From: UMGS1279 sp045630265
GTDB lineage: Bacteria > Bacillota > Clostridia > Oscillospirales > Acutalibacteraceae
Assembly (NCBI GenBank): GCA_045630265.1
Contig: JAZQSV010000044.1
Location: 1 to 39,107 of the forward strand
DNA length: 39,107 nt
Direction of reading: 5' to 3'
A program made the position numbers and the translations under genes. The notes beneath the pieces were generated by a model that saw nothing but the letters and a program-made list of their open reading frames with translations, ran no database searches and had not been told where the DNA came from. Positions 32,593 through 39,107 of the stretch are shown piece by piece (the first letter of the stretch is position 1; every line of letters starts with the position of its first letter).

Positions 32593-32736
32593 GTCGAGGG
32601 GCTCGACACCCAATTCGTTATAAAACCGTCTTCTAATTTTAAGTTAGGAGCTCGACAGTAATGTTTGTATTTGGGTTGTATGACTCCACCAAGAAGCTTT
32701 TACCGTTTCTGTATTAAACGGTAAAAGCTTTTTTTA
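32593..32736 (+). terminator. Structured leader and 15-base-pair terminator before the YczE-like gene
   Basis: A perfect 15-base-pair stem (32694-32708 with 32716-32730, 7-base loop) followed by TTTTTTATG is an intrinsic terminator. It ends 5 bases before the ribosome site of the next gene, and no promoter is visible between them. The 100 bases before it can form GTCGAG-GGG-CTCGAC, CTTCTAA/TTAGGAG, and a longer-range ACCCAA/TTGGGT pairing. It may simply end tRNA-Ser transcripts, or gate expression of the downstream gene. Confidence 0.75.
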
Positions 32737-32751
32737 TGAAAGGAATTTATA

Positions 32752-33444
32752 ATGAAAAAGTTTTTAAATACATCTACCCTTTTATGGTTAATGGGGCTTA
32801 TATTTGTGGCCTTTGGGGTGGCTATTTGCAGCAAAACAAACCTTGGCGTTTCTATGATTGCGGCGCCCACCTTTGTTGTGAGTGAAGCCCTTTCTCGCAT
32901 TTGGGGTGGCTTTGACGTAGGTACCATAGAATACTTGTTGCAGGGCCTTATAATGATTATTTTATCTGTTTCCATAGGAAGATTTAAGCCAAAATTTTTG
33001 CTCTCCTTTGGCACTGCAATTATTTACGGATATATTCTAAACTTTTTTATATGGGTTTTAGGCACCGTTGCTTTTGACTCTGTTTGGCTACGCTTTTTAA
33101 TGCTTATTATAGGAGACATATTAGTTGGCTTCGGCGTTGCCTGTTTTTTTCGCACCAAAATGCCAATGCAGGTTCACGAACTTTTTGTTTACGAACTCGC
33201 TCTACGCTATAAGCTAAACATCAACAAAACCAAATGGATTTTTGACCTTTGCCTGCTTATGATTTCGGTTGTTTTGGCCGCTGCTATTTTCGGCGACCTT
33301 CTTGAGTTTAACTGGCGTGAAATTTTAACCACAAGTTACCATAACCTTGGTATTGGAACCATTATTACAACACTTATTAATTCTCCCCTTATTGCAGTTT
33401 CGGGCAAGATAATTAACAAGGGTTTAAAAACAGACAAACAATAA
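32752..33444 (+). CDS. YczE/YitT-like integral membrane protein (DUF6198-like)
   Basis: A 230-residue membrane protein with about five hydrophobic segments (near 8-27, 58-75, 82-106, 112-131 and 163-182). It resembles the YczE/YitT families: the opening WLMGLIFVAFGVAICSKTNL with the small-residue GVAICSKTNLGVS stretch, and DILVGFGVACFFRTKMPMQV are typical. Function is unknown; some relatives are linked with peptide-synthase activation or transport. Start ATG follows GAAAGGAA. Expression seems to depend on reading through the terminator at 32694-32736. A bidirectional terminator follows. Confidence 0.8.
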   Translation: MKKFLNTSTLLWLMGLIFVAFGVAICSKTNLGVSMIAAPTFVVSEALSRIWGGFDVGTIEYLLQGLIMIILSVSIGRFKPKFLLSFGTAIIYGYILNFFIWVLGTVAFDSVWLRFLMLIIGDILVGFGVACFFRTKMPMQVHELFVYELALRYKLNINKTKWIFDLCLLMISVVLAAAIFGDLLEFNWREILTTSYHNLGIGTIITTLINSPLIAVSGKIINKGLKTDKQ

Positions 33445-33463
33445 TATTTGAGCAACACAAAAT

Positions 33464-33505
33464 AAAACGCGGTAGATTCAAAATCTAGAATCCACCGCGT
33501 TTTTA
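33464..33505. terminator. Bidirectional terminator between the YczE-like and symporter genes
   Basis: ACGCGGTAGATTC and GAATCCACCGCGT form a 13-base stem with one mismatch. TTTTT follows on the plus strand and TTTTATTTTG on the minus strand, so it can serve both converging genes. Confidence 0.88.
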
Positions 33506-33521
33506 ATTTATAATTTTGCTT

Positions 33522-35269
33522 TTAACAAGTTACTGAATACTTCTTAGAATATGCAGTAAACTTATCATCAAATTCTTCACTGCTTTCCTTAATGCTCTTT
33601 AGTGACTCGTGAGCATTCATATCGTGCCTTTCTGCATCTATTACGCATACTGCAATATTAGAGCAGTGATCAGAGGTTCTTTCAAGGTTGGTAAGAAGGT
33701 CTGACCAGATAAAGCCCGCTTCAACGGTGCAGTCACCATCTTTAAGGCGAACAACATGGCGGTCACGAAGAAGTGTTTTAAGGTTGTCAATAACCTGCTC
33801 AAGCGGCTCAACATTAATAGCAATTTCCAAATCGTTTTGTTCAAAGGCCGCAAGGGTTGTGTCAAGGATTTCTGATACCGCCGAACAAAGAACACCCAGT
33901 TCTTCCTTGGCTTTGGCTGAAAATTCTATGCCCTTTTCCTTTAGCTCTTCAACCGATTCCAAAACGTTTACGCTATGGTCGGAAATACGTTCAAAATCAC
34001 CTATAACCTTAAGTAGCTTTGAAACCTTAGAACTATCATCATCGGTCACCTGATGGCGCGAAACCTTTGTGAGATAGGTGCCTAAAATATCCTCGAAATG
34101 GTCGGTGTCGCCTTCAATAGCTCTAATCTGCTCAGCCAAATCGGTGCTATAACCATCAACCGCCTGTAAGCTAAGCTTAAAGCCCTCGGTAGCTGTCTTT
34201 GCCATTTTAACCGCAAGTTTTTCTGCCTGCTCAATAGCGATTGTGGGTGTTGCAAGAAGGCGGTCGTCAAGCTCAACTACCTTTTCGGTTTCCTTTGCCT
34301 CAGGCACTATCATATATGCAATCTTTTCAAGCAAGGAGGAAAGTGGAAGCAGTAACGCTGTGCACAAAATATTGAAGGCAGAGTGCGCAACCGCAATACC
34401 AAAATATGAAGCAGAGGTATTTAAAATTGCAGGCTCAAAAACAGAAGAAATTATGCTAAACGCCGCAAGCCACACAACCGTACCTATTACATTAAAGGAT
34501 AAATGAACTACCGCGCACGCTTTGCGTTTTTATTGGTGCCAAAGGAAGAAAGCAGAGCGGTTACACAAGTACCAATATTTTGTCCCATAATAATTGGAAT
34601 AGCGGCGGCATAAGACACCGCGCCGGTTGCGGAAAGGGCCTGCAAAATACCAACCGAAGCCGAACTAGACTGAATAACTGCTGTGAGCACCGCGCCAACC
34701 AAAACGCCCAAAATAGGATTTTTAAACATTAAAAACAGGTTTTGGAAAGCGGGAATATCTGCAAGTCCCGAAACGGCTCCCGACATTGTATCCATACCAA
34801 ACATAAGTGTCGCAAAGCCAAGTAAAATTGTTCCGGTATCCTTTTTCTTGCTTGATTTAGAAAACATTAAAAATGCAGTGCCGATTAGCGCCAAAATAGG
34901 CGTGAATGAGGTTGGCTTTAACAACTTCATTACCACGTTGTCACTTGAAATGCCGCCAAGACTAAGTATCCAAGAAGTAACGGTGGTGCCAATGTTAGCA
35001 CCCATAATAACGCCTATAGACTGCTTTAGTGTCATTATCTTAGAGTTTACAAAGCCAACAACCATAACGGTGGTGGCCGATGAGCTTTGAATAACGGCAG
35101 TAACGCCCATTCCCGTTAAAAAGCCCTTAATTTTACTGTTTGTAAGCTTGCCAAGCAATGCCTTAAGACTGTTACCTGCTCTTCTTTCAAGGCCGTCGCC
35201 CATTACGTTCATACCAAAAAGGAACAGGCAAAGTCCACCAATAAGTTTCAGTACATCAAAAATTGTCAT
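33522..35269 (-). pseudogene. Na/phosphate symporter (NptA/PNaS family), split by a frameshift
   Basis: Reads as one NptA-like protein of about 580 residues. The N-terminal part (35269 down to 34508) has the two inverted membrane repeats with the family signature QSSSATT and QSSSASV and the motif GANIGTTVTSW / GQNIGTCVTALL. It runs into a stop just after NKNAKRAR. In the -1 frame the sequence continues as AVVHLSFNVIGTVVWLAAFS, exactly as expected, then on through further membrane segments to a PhoU-like helical C-terminal domain (about the last 200 residues) ending at 33522. One base appears to be missing near 34512-34516, in a GCGCG run. No slippery heptamer was found there. Both parts are otherwise intact, so this is a very recent mutation or a sequencing error. 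Start ATG follows GGAGG. Confidence 0.85.
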
Positions 35270-35342
35270 TTAACATCCTCCAAATTAATTTTTCTTTTAT
35301 ATTAAAATTTATTAGAAATCCAAATTACCCCATTATGATTTT

Positions 35343-35371
35343 ATTATACTTTTTATTCCCCCTTTTGACAA
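35343..35371 (-). promoter_or_regulatory. Promoter of the Na/phosphate symporter gene
   Basis: On the minus strand TTGTCA (35366-35371) and TATAAT (35343-35348) are 17 bases apart. No Pho box was recognised. Confidence 0.78.
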
Positions 35372-35426
35372 TATGCAAAAAAACAAAAAATATTTTGACA
35401 CTAAAAAACAATTCTATATAACCTGC

Positions 35427-35459
35427 ATAAAAAATGGGTGACGATTTTATTCGTCACCC
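35427..35459 (-). terminator. Intrinsic terminator after the tandem hydrolase-like genes
   Basis: GGGTGACGA (35436-35444) and TCGTCACCC (35451-35459) form a perfect 9-base-pair stem. On the minus strand ATTTTTTATG follows. Confidence 0.9.
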
Positions 35460-35475
35460 TGTTCTTATAGTTATT

Positions 35476-37503
35476 TTACATTTCTGATTTAAGTTTTTCT
35501 ATTTCTCTTGCTACCTGGTCAAGCTTCCACTCTAACCTCTTACGATCGGTAATGTATTCAAGCGACGGTTCAAAGCCAAGCGAGGAATCTGCCTCAACAA
35601 GTGGGATTGTGTCTATGGCGTTTTGACTTTCCGCCTTTAAAATTTCTATCATTTCGGTTATAAGCTTGGCTTTTTCTTCTTTGTCCTCGCTCTTTTGTCT
35701 TTTTTGGTCACGGATAAAGAATTGCTTCATATTAAGCACTGAAACGATAGTATTTCTCATAAAGCGGCCCATACCAATAAGGCGGATTAGCTCTTCGTTT
35801 TTATCCTTTACGCTTTCAAGAATTTCTATACCCTTTTCAAAACAGGCCTTAACATGCTCATAAGCTACAATTTCCTTAGGTATACGCTTATCTCCTGCAT
35901 CACCGCGACTAACATAGAAATAGGTGTTATGGAACATACCCGGGACAAGCTTAGACATTGCAAACTTATCCTGCGGTGCACTAACCCCCTTGTTGGGCTC
36001 CAGTCCCGAATAGAAGGGATATGCGGGGCCTACGCGGAGTGCGCCGTACTGATCCTCATTAGTCGGCACCATATTGGCAAGCGCCTCACTCCAAAGCTTC
36101 ATAGCAGTGTCAACCTTGTCAATCTCTGCCTTACCGAAATGCATAGCGAGAATTTTAGGTATCATCTCATTTAAATCCACCATAGGCACCGCAAAGGCCC
36201 ATTTAGCAATTTCGGTTATAAATGAAGGGTAAACACCATAGTGTATAGATTCGGTGGTGGCAGAAAGATTGTTTTCAAAATATGCCTTGCGCATTGCCTC
36301 GTGCCTTTCGGCCCACCTATAGGGTGCGGGCACAAAGGGTATTGCGCCAAAGTCCCAAATTCGACCTCCCGTATTTGAGATTGTTTTTAGCTTCAGTCCG
36401 TATTTTCCCGTAGCTGCCGCTTCACTTTTGAAGTATTTGCCCGGCTCAGCGCAACGAAGAGAGTAATCGTTACAGGCCTCCCTTACACCGTCAAGGTCAT
36501 ATTCCTCAAACATTTCCCAACCGCATTCAAGAATAACATCCTTGGGAAGACTTGCGATAAGTTCCTCCCTAAGCTCCTCTGGATAAAATCCCCAGTTGTA
36601 AGAACATATAATTATTTCAACGTCCGGCTTTGCTTTGTCAACGGCTTTTCTTATCATTCTGAGAAGTAAATGCCAGTCGTTACAGGGGAAAAAGCTGGGA
36701 TTTACACCCTCTGGAACACGGGTATCTCGGCTTACAAAATCAACCGCCTCGCCCACAATAGTAAGGCCCTTTATAAACGGAAACTTAGCAAATAAATCGC
36801 CATAAAGCTTATCGTAATATTTTTGCGCCTCTTCCCCCTCGGGATAAACGTCGTGCTTTGCATAGCTCATAATATAAATACCAAGTCCGTATTTTTCGGC
36901 TCGGTTTGCAAGATCAGAAAAGTTTAAATATCCTTTTTGGGTTTCATTAGGCCCCTTTATCCAAAGACTAATACCCGAAAAACCGTGGTGAGCTAAAAGA
37001 TTTAAATAATCATCAGGATATTCGTCCATACTGTATCCCGACATAACAACCCTTGGCGCAAACATAATACGTCTTGTTTCGCTTCCTTTTTTAAGGAATG
37101 GGGCTTCACGAAGGTTCATTACGTCTTCAAGATAGTAAAGTGCTTGAGCAATGCCTGCACCATCAAAACCTTCAATTAAAACGCTTTCATCAACCGTTAT
37201 ACGGTGACCGCGGCGCTCCGAAGCGTCGCCCAAATCTTTATTTATTTTAAGTAAAACTCCGCCATTTTCTGTTTCTTCGCAAAAATCTACATAAGCGGGC
37301 ACATTCATAGAGGTTAAAAGATAATCTGCAAAATCTTTTGCGGCGGTTATTGCTACAATATCAGCTTCTTTTGATATTGCGATTTTTACAAGATTTTTAA
37401 ATTCAAACTCATCCTTTTCAGGTGTAAGCGCTTTATCGCGTCGGTCCTTTTTATGTGCCTCTAAAAGGCGTTTACAAAAGTCGTATCTTGTTTCCTTTTT
37501 CAT
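35476..37503 (-). CDS. Uncharacterised glycoside-hydrolase-like protein (zincin-like N-terminal domain plus barrel)
   Basis: A 675-residue protein without signal peptide, so probably cytosolic. Residues 1-140 look like the alpha/beta domain that precedes the barrel in GH20 and GH67 enzymes (GGVLLKIN, RITVDESVLIEGFDGAGIAQ, ALYYLEDVMN). The next 300 residues read like a TIM barrel beginning APRVVMSGYSMDEYPDDYLN. Conserved carboxylates sit in TIVGEAVDF (Glu252), ECGWEMFEEYD (Glu326, Glu330) and SATTESIHYGVYPSFITEIA (Glu418, Glu431). The C-terminal 150 residues are helical and charged. No activity can be assigned; a glycosidase acting on an imported sugar is a guess. It follows a close paralogue by 33 bases. 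Start ATG is behind AAGGAG. A terminator ends the unit. Confidence 0.7.
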   Translation of the reverse strand: MKKETRYDFCKRLLEAHKKDRRDKALTPEKDEFEFKNLVKIAISKEADIVAITAAKDFADYLLTSMNVPAYVDFCEETENGGVLLKINKDLGDASERRGHRITVDESVLIEGFDGAGIAQALYYLEDVMNLREAPFLKKGSETRRIMFAPRVVMSGYSMDEYPDDYLNLLAHHGFSGISLWIKGPNETQKGYLNFSDLANRAEKYGLGIYIMSYAKHDVYPEGEEAQKYYDKLYGDLFAKFPFIKGLTIVGEAVDFVSRDTRVPEGVNPSFFPCNDWHLLLRMIRKAVDKAKPDVEIIICSYNWGFYPEELREELIASLPKDVILECGWEMFEEYDLDGVREACNDYSLRCAEPGKYFKSEAAATGKYGLKLKTISNTGGRIWDFGAIPFVPAPYRWAERHEAMRKAYFENNLSATTESIHYGVYPSFITEIAKWAFAVPMVDLNEMIPKILAMHFGKAEIDKVDTAMKLWSEALANMVPTNEDQYGALRVGPAYPFYSGLEPNKGVSAPQDKFAMSKLVPGMFHNTYFYVSRGDAGDKRIPKEIVAYEHVKACFEKGIEILESVKDKNEELIRLIGMGRFMRNTIVSVLNMKQFFIRDQKRQKSEDKEEKAKLITEMIEILKAESQNAIDTIPLVEADSSLGFEPSLEYITDRKRLEWKLDQVAREIEKLKSEM

Positions 37504-37536
37504 AATAAAAACTCCTTAATATGCTATCAAAGCCAA

Positions 37537-39107
37537 TTAAAGTTGTGCCCTTAGTTTTTCCATTTCCTCATCTACCTGGTTTATCTTCCATTCAATACGC
37601 ATACGGTCGGTAACGTATTCCATTGAAGGTTCAAAACCAAGCGAAGAGTCTGCCTCAACAAAAGGAATTGTATCTACGGCATTTTGGCGTTCTGCCTTTA
37701 AAATTTCAATCATTTCGTTTATAAGCTTTGCCTTTTCTTCTTTGTCCTCGGTCTTTTGTCTTTTTTGGTCGCGGATAAAGAACTGCTTTATATTAAGTAC
37801 CGAAACAATGGTATTTCGCATAAAATATCCCATACCAATAAGGCGGATAAGTTCTTCGTTTTTATCCTTAACGCTTTCAAGTAGTTCAAGGCCCTTGTCA
37901 AAACACTCTTTAACGTGCTCGTAAGCAGCAATTTCTTTAGGAATACGAATATCACCCGGGTCGCCAATACTTATGTAGAAGTAGGTATTATGGAACTGAC
38001 CGGGAACAAGCTTACGTGCCGCAAATTTATCCTGCGGGGGGCTTACACCCTGATTATGTCCAAGGCCCGAATAGAAAGGATAAGAAGGTCCAATTCTAAG
38101 TGCGCCGTACTGGTCTTCATTGGTGGGCACCATATTTGCAAGTGCCTCACTCCAATATTTCATAGCCGCGTCTACCTTATCTACCTCTGCCTTACCAAAA
38201 TGAAGTGCCAGAACCTTAGGAATGATATCATTTAAATCTACAACAGGCTCTGCAAAGGCCCATTTTGCGATTTCACTTATAAAAGATGGGTAAACGCCAT
38301 AGTGTATACTTTCGGTTGTGGCAGCAAGGTTGTAGTTATAATAGGCTTCGCGCATGGATTCGTACCTTTCCGCCCACCTATACGGCGCCGGTACATAGGG
38401 TATAGCGCCAAAGTCCCAAATTCTACCACCCGAGTTAGATGTTGTTCTTAGCTTAAGGCCATTTTTCTTAGCTGCTGCCGCTTCGCTTTTAAAGTAGGCG
38501 CCGTACTTTGCGCAGCGGAGAGAATAATCGTTACAGGCCTCTTTAACTCCGTCAAGGTCGTATATTTCGAACATATCCCAGGCAGCCTCTAAATATATGT
38601 CCTTAGGCAAACTTGCAATAAGCTCTTCCCTTATTTCCTGCGGCTGGTAGCCCCAGTTGTAAGAGCAAAGAATAAGCTTAACACCCGGTTTATATTTATC
38701 TACTGCTTTTCTAACCATTTTTAAAAGCAAATGCCAGTCATTACAAGGGAACCAACCCGCTCTGGTGTTTGCGGGGATTCTGGTGTCACGACTTTCAAAA
38801 TTAACGCACTCGCCCACCAAAGTAATGGAATTGATAAAAGGACATTCGGCCAAAAGGTCGCCGTAAATTTTATCGTAATATTTTTGTGCCTCTTCGCCCT
38901 CAGGATAAACGTTATGCGCGGCATGATTTAATACGTCAATATCAAAACCGTATTTAGCCGCCCTTTCGGCAACGTCCTTATAGTTTAAGTATCCCTTTGT
39001 TGTTTCGTTAAAGGCTTTACCCCAAAGGGAAATTCCCGAAAAGCCGTGATGAGCCAGAAGATTCAGATAATCATCAGGATACTCATTCATACTATATCCC
39101 GAAAGAA
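37537..39107 (-). CDS. Second copy of the glycoside-hydrolase-like protein, 5' end cut by window
   Basis: Paralogue of the protein encoded at 35476-37503. The open frame runs off the right edge: the first codons read LSGYSMNEYPDDYLN, matching residue 154 onward of the other copy, so about 150 residues are missing and the ATG at 39090 is internal. By eye most positions are identical along the whole alignment, including the carboxylates of the presumed barrel (VGECVNF, TTESIHYGVYPSFISEIA) and the C-terminal SSLGFEPSMEYVTDR. Differences cluster in substrate-side loops such as VGECVNFESRDTRIPANTRA against VGEAVDFVSRDTRVPEGVNP. Tandem duplication with divergence of specificity is the simple reading. 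Both lie on one strand 33 bases apart, so they are probably cotranscribed. Confidence 0.75.
   Translation of the reverse strand, partial: LSGYSMNEYPDDYLNLLAHHGFSGISLWGKAFNETTKGYLNYKDVAERAAKYGFDIDVLNHAAHNVYPEGEEAQKYYDKIYGDLLAECPFINSITLVGECVNFESRDTRIPANTRAGWFPCNDWHLLLKMVRKAVDKYKPGVKLILCSYNWGYQPQEIREELIASLPKDIYLEAAWDMFEIYDLDGVKEACNDYSLRCAKYGAYFKSEAAAAKKNGLKLRTTSNSGGRIWDFGAIPYVPAPYRWAERYESMREAYYNYNLAATTESIHYGVYPSFISEIAKWAFAEPVVDLNDIIPKVLALHFGKAEVDKVDAAMKYWSEALANMVPTNEDQYGALRIGPSYPFYSGLGHNQGVSPPQDKFAARKLVPGQFHNTYFYISIGDPGDIRIPKEIAAYEHVKECFDKGLELLESVKDKNEELIRLIGMGYFMRNTIVSVLNIKQFFIRDQKRQKTEDKEEKAKLINEMIEILKAERQNAVDTIPFVEADSSLGFEPSMEYVTDRMRIEWKINQVDEEMEKLRAQL

Noticed and set aside
32020..32613. Open reading frame of 197 codons on the minus strand across the tRNA region
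   Set aside because: It runs antisense through tRNA-Ser (the RVRDSNPRSLSG translation is the familiar antisense tRNA artefact) and through the repeat region; it has no ribosome site and no family resemblance.
34508..34530. Programmed -1 frameshift in the phosphate symporter gene
   Set aside because: No slippery heptamer in the right phase; the -1 frame has a stop just upstream, and no pseudoknot-like structure was obvious. A simple one-base loss fits better.
35395..35422. TTGACA with TATAAC 16 bases on, plus strand
   Set aside because: No plus-strand gene follows, and the terminator stem of the opposite gene begins about 15 bases later; probably chance in AT-rich DNA, though a tiny RNA cannot be excluded.
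1..39107. CRISPR arrays, transposons, prophage or rRNA genes
   Set aside because: No regularly spaced repeats, transposase, integrase, capsid or rRNA sequence was recognised on either strand.

Overview
The window looks like chromosomal DNA from a low-GC Gram-positive bacterium of the class Clostridia, probably a gut Oscillospirales-like lineage. The evidence is a PolC-type replicative polymerase, an HPr/Crh-type protein with the regulatory serine, the Gram-positive order of the pyrH-frr-uppS-cdsA-dxr-rseP-ispG-polC cluster, the ylxM-ffh-rpsP-khpA-rimM-trmD cluster, and promoters of the TTGACA/TRTGnTATAAT type. The taxonomic placement is inference. No rRNA, CRISPR array, transposase, integrase or phage gene was seen.

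Layout. 1-4528 (minus): pyrimidine synthesis, pyrC then carB (cut by the left edge), behind a promoter and a leader that looks like a transcription attenuator. 4587-5935 (minus): a stand-alone L-rhamnose isomerase gene. 5965-7375 (minus): a small DUF3343 Se/S-carrier-like protein followed by a TIGR01977-type cysteine desulfurase. 7466-8936 (minus): a membrane-anchored G5/M23 cell-wall peptidase with a palindrome-rich promoter. 8964-19862 (minus): a long operon running pyrH, frr, uppS, cdsA, dxr, rseP, ispG, polC and a GNAT acetyltransferase. It joins nucleotide supply, ribosome recycling, isoprenoid and lipid-carrier synthesis, envelope proteolysis and replication. 19907-27416: envelope genes, namely a class A penicillin-binding protein, a small BofC-C-like protein on the opposite strand, a one-polypeptide MacB-like ABC transporter and an orphan family-5 binding lipoprotein. 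27471-31237 (plus): the SRP/ribosome-maturation cluster. 31419-32736 (plus): an HPr-like gene, tRNA-Pro(GGG), a 500-base stretch of tRNA-derived repeats and hairpins, and tRNA-Ser(CGA). 32752-35371: a YczE/YitT-like membrane protein and a frameshifted Na/phosphate symporter. 35427-39107 (minus): two tandem, very similar glycoside-hydrolase-like proteins, the second cut by the right edge.

Most content is housekeeping. The points most worth a second look are these: a PolC with no proofreading exonuclease inserted in its PHP domain; an HPr with arginine at the phospho-histidine position but serine 46 kept; a duplicated tRNA-Pro 3' end with inverted T-arm copies and strong hairpins; competing structures ahead of pyrC; a recurring arrangement in which a terminator-like hairpin sits directly before the ribosome binding site of the next gene; the frameshifted phosphate symporter; and the tandem uncharacterised glycosidase-like pair. 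All calls come from reading the sequence; no database search was run.
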